From Tetranychus cinnabarinus (Eukaryota > Arthropoda > Arachnida > Trombidiformes > Tetranychidae), in contig WHVY01000001.1 in the NCBI GenBank assembly GCA_022266195.1, positions 19,406,001-19,470,000 on the forward strand: DNA of 64,000 bases. The letters are read 5' to 3'. The translations under genes were made by a program, and so were the position numbers. Below the pieces are notes generated by a model that was given only the letters and a program-made list of their open reading frames with translations, did not search any database and was not told where the DNA came from. How positions within the stretch are numbered: the stretch's first letter is position 1; every line of letters starts with the position of its first letter. Positions 13,301 through 25,303 of the stretch are shown piece by piece.

Positions 13301-16300
13301 ATTTCACGTTCAATCACAATCGCGATCTGGACTTAAAACGATTTTTAGCAATATCTTCTGGACTGAACATCTTAGAGTGCTGAAAATTTGCATAAACACG
13401 GTTCTTTAATAGCTCAATTGACAGATCTATTGAATATGAGCCAAGAAGATGTAGCTTACCGAGTGAAATGCAGCCGTTCTTGAGCAAAACAAACTATGAG
13501 TTAGAGCAAACAACTGTGTAGCCAGGTTATATTGATTGATAAGTGAAGCATCTACAATGACCCGAATCAGACCTGATGGCCATCTTATCAAATGCTGAAC
13601 TTCGAAATTTAACTGCAGCTTAACATTGCACACTTTATCGATCTAATTCAATCGCATTTATTCACATCTTTGCATGTGTATCATAGATTAATCTCACTAT
13701 TAAAGCAGTTTTACTCAACAAAAAGTCATTTTTCAAAGTCTATAATAAAACAAAACTCTTTAATCGCGCTCTTTGACTATCTTTCAATCGGATCTTGAAG
13801 CAATGAAGACAAGTTCGATTCCATCATGTTTAACTTTCTATTGAAATGCTCTTTTTCTCGAGACGGACAAATTAGATTGATAAATAATGTATACTGAGAC
13901 TGACCTCATTGAATCAGCATTTATTCATTTGTTTCTATTTAATTCAATCTCTTTATAATTTTAAACCTTTTACAACACTTGCTTTGATCAACTCTGTCAA
14001 ATATTGATCTTACCAAGTCAATACCAAATTCAAATCAACTTTTCTTCATTTTACCTTTTTTGTCCAAACGATAATTGTACATGAAAAGCAGACGAATCAA
14101 CCTTTTCTTTATTCTGGATATTTCACTTGAAATACAGTTCTGGGTCTTGACAAACTCAACTGGAGCAGTTACTGTAATGCGTTTTACAGTTGATTAACTG
14201 GTCGATTGACTATCAACTTATAATAAAGGTTAAAGATGAACAAACAGAGGATAAACTATTTGCTCAACAATTCAATTTACAAATCAATCGTTAATCTCAA
14301 GAGTTGCTAATCTGTAAACCGAAAAGGATGAATAAAATGATGAAAATGGTGAATCGATTGTAAAGAGACGTAAAAAAAGGCAACTCATCCAGAAGAGGAT
14401 TGAGCTTGGAAAAGAAAAGAATGAATCACTTGAAAGGATTCAGGTTGATTCATGTACCATTGAAAATGATGGAAAGAATGAGAAATTTTTGATTCCAAGA
14501 AAATTGTCGACTTTGAAATAGAGATGAATGAAGATCACCGAATCAAATGTATTGAAAGATTTTGTAATAATTCTGTCAAGAGTTTCTGTCAATGAATCAA
14601 CGAGTGAATAAATGTTGATTCTGATGGAAGCAAATTACCTTACCAATTCTTGTGCTGGAAATTTTTCTTTTCCTCATGAAATCCTCATAATCCTACTTTA
14701 TTTTCAACTGAATTGAAACTTATTTTCTTTCTTTTCCTATTAACTTGCAAACGGATAAAGGCTTTCACATTTCAACTCATTTCATTTTGTTAGTTAATTT
14801 TCAATTATTGTGAGAAGATAATGCTAATTTATTCACGAAAATGCTACAAAAAGGTTGGAAACGATTGATTAAAGTTGATCAATTATCATGGAAATTATGA
14901 TAAATTGTACTTTTTTCATTTGAATATTTCATCAACTGGCATCTCTTGAGATGTTGCCTTTTCTCATTTTGATCGCATTCCCTTTGGATGAGTAAATTGA
15001 TTGTTGATTGTTAATTAATGTTTACATGACATACGAATGACAATTTAAAACAATTTTACTTCAATTGTTGTATTTACTCTTCACTAACCTTTAAAGGTGA
15101 TTTCACTTTTTAATGTTTAAATTGAAATCTCAAGACAGCTTTTTTCAACTTTATTTTCATCAAATGAAGATTTGTTTCTCAGACAATTTAGACTCTTTTT
15201 CAACTCCAAAGCTCATTTAATTGTTTAATGTTTTGAATGAATTACATCTGACAGTCGATTGATAATCAATCAACTCTTTTGATTGTTTCATGTTTATGAT
15301 GATGGGAGAACTTTGAAAAATGAAATGTTGATCAACTTGAATCAGTGATTTGCTTTCATTTGAAAAATGAAACATTAATTTGCTCAGAACATCATTATTG
15401 TCTCTTTTGTTAATGTTAATGCAATGTCAACATCATTTCTCAATTGATTCAGAATAGGTTTTCAGATTATCTTTGAGCAACATTTATTGAACTTGAAAAA
15501 TATCTGAAAGTTAAGCAAAAATTTAAAAGTGCTAACAAGAAATAAAAAAAGGTACCAACACTGGATAAAAGGGTGAAACATTGTTAACTTTGTTTCTCTT
15601 CAACTGCTTTACTCCTCATCATCATCATCATTATCTGTATAACTATCATTATTATCCTGACTCATATTTTTCCTGTTCAATCATCTTTCTTGCTTTACAA
15701 AGTAAGCCAACAATCATCAATTTGAAAAATGATCACTTATTGTTAAATACAAAGTTTAGTTTGATGCAAGATGATGAATTATGTGAATAGCAAGGGTAAC
15801 ATTGCGGGTGAAAACCATTTTTACCCTTCAAATGTTATTGGTTTCAGACCAATTAACAGTGCTTATTGAGCTGGCCATGTTAATGGTGAAAGTAATTAGA
15901 ATTTGATCAAATTTACTGAAAAGTGTTGAAAATTGGTGAAATGCAAATCAGAAAGGAATCAATGTTAACCCAAATTAACCAAATCCAAGTCTTGATGAAA
16001 ATGTGAGAAACCCATTTTAATAGATGAACTTCAAAGTCAATTTTAAAGCAGCATACAATTTTCACTCTGCCATTTCATATTAAAATCGCCAAAAAACCCA
16101 AATTAACCAAAAATATAGCGAAGTTTATCTTATATTGCTAACTCGTGATTCGTGTAACAGCTAACCGTTAAAATAAGCCTAAATCAGTCGACATTGGATC
16201 TTGATCAAATTGATAATACAGGGCTGAATTAGTAACAGTTGAACATAACGCTAAAGAGTAACACAGCTTTCATTGTCAATTAACCAGATTTTTTGGGTTG

Positions 16301-19300
16301 CCTTTAAAATTTTATTTTGCCGTTGATTGAGATTCACTGGCGTTTTCATTGTTCAACGATGATTAATGTTGGTCTTGAATCAGTTTTTCTGCTGAAAACA
16401 AATCCTTTCATCAAATGTTATCATGAGTTTATGTACAGATGATGAGAGGTTGAAAAGTACTATTAGCAGTATTAGCAACCAGGACATTATAAAGGCATTT
16501 TATGTAAATTTAAGTCAAATGTAAGGAAGCAACTTTGCTACTTTTGAGAAATCGTTGAAATTATTCTCATTATTTTGTCTTTACATTGTCTGGTCGTTCA
16601 CCGAGGCAAGTCTGGCTAACCTCTGAACCTGAAAAATTGAAACATTCGTCTAGACCATTTCGCCTTTTCTTGATATTAAGAATTGAGTAAACCCGATTTA
16701 TTCTGGTTTCTTAAGCCTTTCTCATTTCTTTCATTTTACAATTTCTTTGAATCTTTTGGGTATGAATTTAGTTACTGCAAGTTATCCTTTCACCTATTAT
16801 TGACATGAAAGTGACCAATTTAATCCTGTTTTCCAATTCTGTCCATAATCCTGAATTCAGAAAGTATCAGCTTATTCAATATACTAAATTTACCTTTAAT
16901 CGTAAACAATTTACAAATGAAATGAGAAAAAAAACACTTTTGGGTTAAACATTTACTCGTCTCTTCTTGGTGCTACAAGATTAACAGTGAATAATTTATT
17001 AAATGATAAGTTTCATTCAATTCTGACGGAAGGAAATGATTTCAATCAACTATTAATTAACACGTTAAAGATAGTAACCATTGATTAACTGTTGTATTCA
17101 TAATTAAGTGAACAAAAAGAGGTTGAACAAGAAGGGAAAAAAAGCTTGTAATGCATTCTGAATATTGTCTGGTTGTCTGGTAAAATGATGATAACAATAA
17201 AAAAATGATGAAAATGTGAAATTTTGCTGAACCAGCTTCCGATTATGAAATACATGGTAATGAAAATGAATAATTAAGATGGTGAAAAGTGAAGCGAAGA
17301 AAGGCCTCAACATGAGTATCAAGATTTACCCTGAAACATGGGTAACAAGCAATTCAATTAGCCTACAATTTTGCTCGTCTTTTTGGCAATCATTTTTTAC
17401 ACTCTCATCAACTAATGATCTTATGAACCTTTCAATGCTTTCTAAATTAATCTTGACTCTTTTTAATATCAATGACAACTTAATCATTGAATACAGTTAA
17501 TCATGTTGTTCAATATGAATCTATCCTCGTCTCTTCAACCTTTTTGCTACATTTTTTGAGATTCCCTTTTTTTCTGGTTCGGGTTTTTTCAAGCTTAAAT
17601 TGTATTGATTGCTGTTCCTTGTATTAGCTTATTTAATCGGATTAATTGACTTTGATTTTAGGCTTAAATGTGTTGATATGTTTTGTTCAATTTATTTTAC
17701 CTAAAATCTGTTCAATCTTTAATTAATTCAGCTGATAATGTAATTTACGTCAAGTCTTTTGTTTACAATTCAAATGAGAGGCAAATGTAATTTTTGTGTC
17801 ATTGTAAAGATGGGTTAAGTTAAATATAAGGGATTGCATTTTGGTGACGATTAATTGTGATTAAAATGGAAAGATTGTTACATGGAAATGTAATTTTTTA
17901 ATGGTTAAAGTTTACTTGATTAACTGTGACAATGATATAGCATTACTGTTGGATGCATTTGTTAGGGCAAACATATTTAAGGTTAAAGTTGAGATTAAAT
18001 TAACAGATGTTACAGTAAAGTGTTACTGTTTTAGATTCACAATATACTTGTATCATTTTGTTTTTACTTTAGACAATTGATTTTAAAAGTCAAATCGAAT
18101 CAAATTTGTATGCAAATTATCAAGTAATTTAAATAAATTTCATCTAATGACTTTACTTTGAAAATTGCGCTTCTTGAAAAGTGCAGTTTGATTCAATTTG
18201 GCGGTTCAACTTGCAGATTGAACCTGCTTTGTGTCTTTAATGTTGTTTTGTTTGATTTGTAAATAATTGATTGTTTTTTATTTTACAGGTTAGTAATATG
18301 TTTATATTGAGTTTGGCGATTGCTGATCTTATTGTTGGATTAATTGTTATGCCCATCTCATCGGCCTACGTTTTAACTGGTGACTGGATATTTGGTCTAT
18401 TTGTTTGTCAATTTTGGTTAATTATTGATTATACCGCATCAACTGCCTCGATATTTAATCTATTAATTCTTAGCCTTGATCGATATTGGTCAATTAAAAG
18501 TCCACTTAAATATCTATGTAAACGAACCAAGAAACGTGCTTTAGCAATGATTGTAATTGTCTGGTTGTTGGCCGCTTGTTGGATTGTACCAATCATTGGT
18601 TGGCATCATTGGTACAATTATGGTAATCGTAAGCATGATGGTGCTGTATGTGAGACTGAATTTTCCGATGATGCCATATTCAAGGTGACAACATCGGTAG
18701 TCAATTTTTTAATACCAATGTCTTTAATGGTAATCCTTTATTATAAAATTTACAAAGAGATTAAAAGACGAGGTAAATTTGATATCATTGGCTCTGCGAG
18801 TAGCCATGGTAATGGACATTCTGGTAAAGCAGCTGTTTTAACTGGTGCTGCCGGTAAAAGGATTAATCAATCTGATGGTTCATTATGTAACAAGGAGATT
18901 GTTGATTCATCACCGACTACAATTAGACCAAAAGGCTATCGTAAATCGTGGTCTACCAGTAATGCTGGTAAAAGAACTCAAAATAAATGGTATTCCAATA
19001 GTGATGATCCAAGAGTATTGCCTGTATGTTGCTCATCAACGTTAAATTTACCTTCAACCGATTGTTCTTCATCTTTACTTCCTAACCCATTGCTGAAATC
19101 GTCAAACATTAATATTGAGCGATGTTCATCAGATGATACCTTCACTCAAGAAGTTGTCAGTGAAGCTGATGGCGATCTTGAGCTACCAATTGAAGTTGTT
19201 AGAGATGGAATTATTGATTATGATAATGTTCATCGGTACAAACAGTTGATTGTACTTAAAGCTGGTAATCGAGCTTATTCTTTAGAGGATTATAAAGATG

Positions 19301-20226
19301 TAGATGTTCGAGTCGAGTATATTGAATCTGGTTTGACTGAATCTACGCTCACAACTACCGGAGTAACAGGAATGACATCGACTTTAAAAGCTGATTCTAG
19401 TGATAACAATTCTAGTCAACAATTGTCCTCCAAGATTATGGTCATGGATGGATTACGAAATAAAGCTATAAAATTTTGTCGTCGCAAAACTGGTAAAAGT
19501 TCACCTTCTTCAACATCATTACCTAATGACCATCAACTGTCTTGTCCTGTCTCGCTGGAAGGATCAGAATGTTCACCGTCCAATGGTTTACCTTGTAATA
19601 GCGATAAAAAGATGCAAAAAGGTTATCCCAGTAATAAAAATTATTGTCAAGCAAAATGGCCGACTAACTGCCGATCAAAGTTCCAGTCTTCTTTTTCTGG
19701 TGGGGACAGATTTATTCATAACGATTTAAGCCCTGGTCTAGCTCATCGTAACAAGGCAGGATCAAGTTTTAACCATCACCATTCTCATCCACATCACCAT
19801 CATCATTATCAGAATCATCTTCATCAATCAAATCTAGATCATCATGGTTCGTTTTCTTATTTATCTTCTTCATCAATACAAAGTCACAAAAATGTAATGA
19901 GAAGAGTTGAATCATCGCGACTTCGCCAAGAAAAGAAAGCTGCTCGTCAACTTGGCGTGATTCTTGGGGCTTTCATCATCTGCTGGCTGCCATATGTTAT
20001 TGTTTTCATTGTTACAGCATATTGTTCATGTATTAATCATTTTGTTCACACTATGGCTATCTGGCTAGGTTATTTTAATTCAACAATCAATCCTTTCCTG
20101 TATGCTCTATGCAATGAAAACTTTAAATCGGCCTTCCGTAAAATGCTAGCTCGAGGAGCCTCTAGTAAAGATAATTTCACGGTAAATCAACAACATGGAG
20201 CAAGCTTCAAATATTCACAGAAATGA
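4303..20226 (+). CDS. Class A amine GPCR, histamine H1 receptor-like (alternatively a muscarinic type C-like receptor)
   Basis: A seven-transmembrane receptor of 760 aa, with coding exons 4303-4647 and 18289-20226 joined in phase 0. The ATG is preceded by an in-frame TAA at 4297. The extracellular N-terminus has possible N-glycosylation sites (NAS, NET). TM1 (about 80-105) contains GN at 99-100. DRY is at 179-181, C155 and C236 can form the usual disulfide, CWLPY is at 680-684 and NPxxY at 716-720. The third intracellular loop is very long (about 275-655), Ser/Asn-rich and His-rich near its end. Compared with vertebrate H1 receptors it keeps D162 (3.32), Y163 (3.33), T167 (3.37), W213 (4.56), K247 (5.39), N254 (5.46), F255 (5.47), W681 (6.48), Y684 (6.51), F688 (6.55) and Y710 (7.43). 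Position 6.52 is Val685, not the muscarinic Asn. It probably couples to Gq, by family. The ligand is inferred; acetylcholine or another amine remains possible. Confidence 0.88.
6507..6725 (+). mobile_element. Possible tRNA-derived SINE or other short retroelement
   Basis: This stretch is more GC-rich than its surroundings. It carries a match to the Pol III A box consensus (TRGYNNARNGG) at 6522-6532 and a degenerate B box-like segment at 6548-6558. The A-to-B spacing of about 26 nt is shorter than in tRNAs and most SINEs, so part of the head would have to be deleted. A small self-complementary segment (GTTGAA/TTCAAC) follows near 6600. I see no poly(A) tail or clear target-site duplication and no second copy in this window. 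The boundaries are approximate. Confidence 0.3.
7771..7807. repeat. Perfect 12-bp stem hairpin in the receptor intron
   Basis: The left arm 7771-7782 (TTGTTCGCTTTG) is exactly complementary to the right arm 7796-7807. A 13-nt loop separates them and can itself pair (TTT/AAA). It is too short for a typical miRNA precursor. Function unknown. Confidence 0.8.
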
Positions 20227-21268
20227 ACACGGAGCAGATTATTAATTTTTTTCTTGGTTAATATATTTTAAATTGTAAAAAATGTTTCCATTGACTTCTG
20301 ATAAATTCAACTTTACTTGTATTTGAAACTCTTGTATATTATTTTGGAAATTTTCATTAAATTAAAGCCACATTGGCCGATATTGGACACAAATTTCCAG
20401 TAACCGACTTGAAATTTCAATCTTTAGATTCAAGCATTCGCTCAATGATTTTACTACATTAGCTCGTGGTGTTCAAAGATGGTTAATAAAATGGCGAGCG
20501 CTTATTATTGAAATTCATAAGATTAAAATTTCAATGGTATTTCGGATGCTTAAAATATTCAGGTTTCTATCGATGATAAGCTTATTAACTGGATTTTAAT
20601 TGTCAACAATCTTTATATTGTCAGGAGGATAAAATGGTCTCTAGTAATGTGCTTCAATAATGAAAATCTTAACTGTTGATTAAATCCTTCCCTGATTCTT
20701 AACTCAATTTTATGAATTTAAACTTTTTTGTATTAACTCTTCAAACAAACAAGTTGTTTAAAGGCTAAAACATGAAGAGTGAATTATTTTGCTTAATAAA
20801 ATTAATAAAACGCTAATTATCATACAAATTCTATTGATTATTATATCAAACACGAGCCAACCTCAGAAGCGTTCCAAAAATTTTTCATGTTTTGAACAAT
20901 AAACTCACTGATATTTCTTTGAAACTTACTTTGTTAGTCAAGGTTGAATCTAATATAAAAATATTTCTCACGAGAAAAGGAGGGATCAAATATTAGAGTG
21001 GGATTAATTCGGTAATTTATTCATATTAACTAATTTACAATAATAATAGATATTGTATAATTAGTTGAATTAATTAATTGAATCGATTCGAATTGAGATC
21101 TCAAATTTGTTTGAAATTACCGCGCATTCAGTACTACAATACTTAACACATGTTACTTGTTTTTGTCAAGACACTTTATTGCATTAGAATAACATAATTT
21201 GACTTTTGTTAATATTAGACTGTTTATTTTGAATTAATAGATTTTTAAGTAATAATTTAATCACAACA
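20227..21268. other. Intergenic, 3' UTR of the GPCR and 5' side of COQ6
   Basis: AT-rich sequence between two + strand genes. An AATAAA hexamer at 20485-20490, 259 nt after the receptor stop, could be its polyadenylation signal. No other feature is evident. The COQ6 promoter must lie in the distal half, but I cannot place it. Confidence 0.5.
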
Positions 21269-23066
21269 ATGTTAAGTTTTTTGCGTGCTTCAAGCAGAGC
21301 CAATCTATCGCCTTATCATGTGGTTATTAGGACATTGATAACTACTGAAAATATAGTCGAATCCGCTCCCGAAAAAAAGTTACATAAAAAAGATCCACCG
21401 GTGTCATCGAGTGAACCATCAGATTCAGCGTTATCAGCTTCAGGAATGTCAACATTTGGTGAACAATTCCCTCATTATGATATTGTTATTAATGGAGGTG
21501 GAATAGTCGGTCTCTCATTTCTCCTTTACCTTCAACAATCACCCTTTTTATCTGATCGAAAAATTCTACTTCTAGAAAGTCAAAAAGATCGACCACCCGT
21601 AAATCTAGGTGAACTCATTAACCAAGAAAGGTTATTATCTAACCGTGTATCATCTTTAACCTTAGCCAGTAAACAATTTTTTAACAACTTGGATGTATGG
21701 AGTAACTTAGAGCCTTATGCCAAACCGACCCGATCTATGCACGTTTGGTCAACCAAATACTCTAAAGGAATTACATTCACCCCTCATCGTATTTCATTTG
21801 TTGACAATCTAATAAAAGATTCACGATGTCATATTCCCGGGGATGACAACCTTTGCTACATAATAGAAAATGACATCATTCTCGCAGGACTTCGGAACAA
21901 AATAAGATCTGATTGTATCAGATTCGACTCAAAATTGACTAATGTAGACGCGCTTCCTGGAGATACAACTGTTGAGCTTACTCTTTCGGATGAATCAAAA
22001 ATTACGACGAATCTTCTGATTGGATGTGATGGTTACAACTCTTTTGTTCGCCAATCCTCAGATATAAACTATTTCGATTTAGATCTAAGTCAATCAGCCA
22101 TTGTTGGTACTGTTCAAATTTCAAAGGAAAGTGATTTGGATGAAAATGATGTAGCATTTCAAAGATTTGTTCCTCACAACAGAAACGTTTTAGCTCTGTT
22201 ACCGCTAACTCAAAATTTTGCTTCATTTGTTTTAAGCGTACCAAGAAATCAAGTTAATGGGCTGATGGAGCTGTCAGATGAGGCTTTTGTTAACCTTTTG
22301 AATGAGAATCTCTTCCTAGATGAAAATGTTTCTAAAAATCAATCATTGCTGACTTTTGTTACTAATACTTGTGACTCTCTTTTGGAAAAAATTATACCTT
22401 CGGACGCTGCATCCTCACTTCCTAGAATAAATCCTCCTCAAGTTATTTCGATCGAACCCGAATCTAGAGCATCTTTCCCCCTTAAATTCGGTACCACACT
22501 ACCATGGATGGTTGGAACAGTCAAAGGAGGTGATAAACAGAAATGCATTTTAATAGGTAAAATTTTTGTTTAAATATTGGAGTAGATTAATACTTAATCT
22601 CATCCCATTACCGCCTCTGGCATAGAGATTTCGTTCCCTCAATACAAAGTAATCTTTATTATAAGAACTGATTTTTCAGCGGAAATAGCCAATTTATGGT
22701 TTATAATCTTTTAACATTTTTTGTTACTTTTCTTCTCTCTTAGGAGATTCTGCTCATCGAGTTCACCCACTTGCTGGTCAAGGATTGAATTTGGGCTTAG
22801 GTGATGCAGAGATACTAGGACAATATTTAGACGAAGCCTTATCAAATGGTCAGGACATTTTTTCGGATAATGAAACCAGCCAAGAACAATTGAATCAAGT
22901 ATTGTACAATGTTGAGCGTCAACGTCAATTCAAACTGATTCCCATGATGACGGCCATTCATACAATGCAAGATCTTTTCACTTACCTGCCATCAAATGTA
23001 TTCACAGCTTTCAATAAGCTGAACTTTGTAAAAAATGAAATAGTTAGATTTGCCAATTCTAGGTGA
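21269..23066 (+). CDS. COQ6: Ubiquinone biosynthesis monooxygenase COQ6, mitochondrial
   Basis: A flavin-dependent monooxygenase that hydroxylates the ring at C5 during coenzyme Q synthesis, on the matrix face of the inner mitochondrial membrane. Exons are 21269-22556 and 22744-23066. The split Gly codon rebuilds the conserved GDSAHRVHPLAGQGLNLG segment, which fixes the splice site. The predicted protein is 536 aa. The N-terminal 60-70 residues are rich in Ser and basic residues, consistent with a mitochondrial presequence. The dinucleotide-binding GGGIVGL lies at 76-82, a GCDGYNS motif at about 252-258, and the second FAD motif (GD...HPLAGQGLNLG) begins at about 430. It is somewhat longer than vertebrate COQ6 (about 470 aa), mostly in the N-terminal extension. 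Reading through the donor gives an in-frame stop soon after, so the intron is needed. Confidence 0.93.
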
Positions 23067-23432
23067 AAATATTATAAACCTGTTATACTTATAAATCTTA
23101 ATTTATTAGAGCAATTTTGACTTGTACAAAGCTTCCGATTTATGTCTTGAATTGTGATTTTAATAGAAATCTCTTAATAATCACAGAAGAGTTTAAAATT
23201 GGATTTGTTATGCCCTGCCTTCATATACTTTCTTCACCTATGCGAGTCTTGTGAAGATTAAAGCCGGTTAAAAATTAAACTTCTTATTTCTATGGAAATC
23301 GTGTTTTGCAGTCCTGGAGCAACCTGATTAGCTTTGGCGACTCCCTGCGCACCAATTTTCCATTCACCCTGCCAGTTTAGATTCTTTTTAGACTGTGTAG
23401 TGCTCTAAACTCAACTCAATTTATAAACTACA
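23067..23432. other. Intergenic COQ6 to tyrosinase
   Basis: A 366-bp spacer. A more GC-rich patch at about 23310-23390 precedes the tyrosinase start and is probably promoter or 5' UTR. No canonical AATAAA lies close after COQ6. Confidence 0.5.
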
Positions 23433-24795
23433 ATGTTACCTCATAATAAATTGTTTTCATGTGTTACCATTTTACTAATCATCAACGAGATATACTGTGA
23501 GTGCGATGATATTAGAATTCGTCGAAACTTTGCGTCACTTAAAAAATCGGAACGGAAAAAATACGTAAAAGCTTTTAAGAAGATGTACGATGATGGAACC
23601 TTTGACCAACTAGCAGAAATTCATTCATCTAATTTTCGATTCATTCATGATTATCCTCAGTTTTTGGTTTGGCACAGACTTTTCATTCATGATTTTGAAA
23701 CGCGAATGATGTCCATTGATTCTGATTTAACTTTACCTTATTGGGTTAGTATCAATTTGTCTTTATAAAAACACAATTCTATTCCATTTTTTTATTTTCT
23801 TATTTGACTAATTAGCTTTATGTTTGATTTCAGGATGCTGCTAATGATTTTGATGCTCCACATGAAGCCGAAGTCTTTTCATCCCACGCTTTTGGCGGTA
23901 ATGGTTCACCAGATGATAATTATTGTCTTACAGATGGATTTATGGCGGGTCTGAAAGTCAATTATCCATGGACACGTTGTGTAAAGCGTGATTTTCAAGG
24001 ACCCCATCCTGACACTATTCATTCCTGGCATTCACCAGTGTTTATAACTTCGTTAATTCAAACCTCTTCAAATTATGATGAATTCCGGCAAACTCTAGAG
24101 CATTCACTGCATAATGCAATCCATTTCTCTATTGGTGGATTTAATGGTGACTTTAGTAGATCTCATTCACCAGTTGAGTAAGTATCATGTTAATTTTCAC
24201 CTCACTACCACAATTGATGCTGTCATTGGGTTATCTTTTAACACAAATTTCTTATTTTTATTCCAGCTCTCTTTTTTTCCTGCACCACGCCAATATTGAT
24301 CGTATCTATGCTAAGTGGCAATTTTCCCACCCTCATCATTTAGATGCTATTGATGGTCACCAACTTACTACAAGCGGCTATGAAACTTACATAACACATG
24401 ATTATCGATTGGTTCATTATAACGTTCGAGCTGGGGATTTACTGCGTACTCTGGAAGAACCTCTTTGTTACTCATATGATGACATAATTTCAGATAAACC
24501 TAAATTATCCAACGCAGTTGAACATCGACTCCGTCTATTGCCCAAAAAACTACTGAAAAAATATTTCCCAAAGTTCTTTGCTGGAGAAGAGTCTGATATG
24601 AATCATGATTTTTCCGACATGCGATCATTATCCACTCTTAGTCAACCTCTTCCTGCTCCTCTTGCTTTACCCAAAGAGTTTTTTGAAAGAATGGGATTCA
24701 ATGTATCTCGTGGACTCGACGTTCAAAAGCGAGTCTTAAAGTTTGTTAATGAAATGAATAATTATAATAAACGCATAAAGTCACTTGTAACATAA
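23433..24795 (+). CDS. Secreted tyrosinase-type copper protein
   Basis: A type-3 copper protein of the tyrosinase family, predicted to oxidise phenols in the secretory pathway or outside the cell. It has 394 aa in exons 23433-23744, 23834-24177 and 24267-24795. Residues 1-22 form a hydrophobic signal peptide (MLPHNKLFSCVTILLIINEI...). CuA ligands are probably H63, H72 and H81; the stretch from H72 fits the tyrosinase CuA signature (H-x4-F-x2-W-H-R-x7-E). CuB ligands are probably H197, H201 and one of H225/H226, followed by D230 in the segment DSLFFLHHANID. The usual DPxF of CuB is DSLF here. There is no C-terminal membrane anchor and no haemocyanin-type N domain, so it is not an arthropod prophenoloxidase. 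All six copper His are present, so activity is plausible. The substrate is unknown. Confidence 0.85.
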
Positions 24796-24936
24796 ATCTG
24801 TTTTAATGAAACTTAAAAATAATTTCACGGTTTTTTTGTAAATTTGTGGCAAACATTTGTATATAAAAATTTTATTTCATATGAAAGTTTCATTTCAAAA
24901 CGTTCTCGTACTTAAAAATGGGATAAATTGATTAAG

Positions 24937-25050
24937 GTTAACCCTCTCTAAGTTAGAATTCGTGAGAATAGCAAAATTCATAATTTGCCGCAATTACGTG
25001 GTTACGGGTTAACCAAGATTAAAGTATTAGCTTCGATCAAAGAGAACCAA
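24937..25050. mobile_element. Degenerate copy of a MITE-like element
   Basis: The first ~36 bp (about 24937-24973, core CCCTCTCTAAGTTAGA) closely resemble the left end of the element at 27071-27224. An internal match around AGCTTCGAT (about 25029) also occurs in the other copy. The right end is not recognisable, so this looks truncated or diverged. End coordinates are approximate. Confidence 0.5.
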
Positions 25051-25120
25051 AGAATAACTCGAGAAGGCAAAAGGTCCGAATCTTTATTGAAATATTTTAC
25101 ACAAGGAGAGCTAACTACGA

Positions 25121-25303
25121 TCCCTCTCTGAAGATGGAGCTGGTGAAAGGTAAAAAAGGAAGGGAAAAGTAATTCGTTTTTCCCTCTCTTTTTTAAAATA
25201 CAATTCAATCAATCAAATTAACTAACAGTAAATAAACATAAAAAATGTTACTTTTCCTTTTCCTTTTTACCTTTCGTCAGCTCCATCTTCAGAGTGGGGA
25301 AGA
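25121..25303. repeat. Imperfect inverted repeat upstream of QNG1
   Basis: About 50 bp at 25121-25171 (containing CTGAAGATGGAGCTG and GAAAGGTAAAAA) recurs in reverse complement at about 25250-25303. The AT-rich spacer is about 80 bp. It could be a small foldback transposon remnant or a promoter-proximal hairpin. Confidence 0.7.

Larger units (their letters stand above)
4648..18288 (+). other. 13.6 kb phase-0 intron of the H1-like receptor
   Basis: The donor follows the Thr codon at 4645-4647 (GTAAGA). The acceptor is a pyrimidine-rich TTTTACAG ending at 18288. The intron falls between TM1 and TM2, in the first intracellular loop. It is by far the largest intron in the window. Its content is AT-rich sequence with many short chance open frames, a possible SINE (6507-6725), a hairpin (7771-7807) and one minus-strand open frame with a donor-like end (13427-13633). 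I find no nested gene I can defend. Confidence 0.85.
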
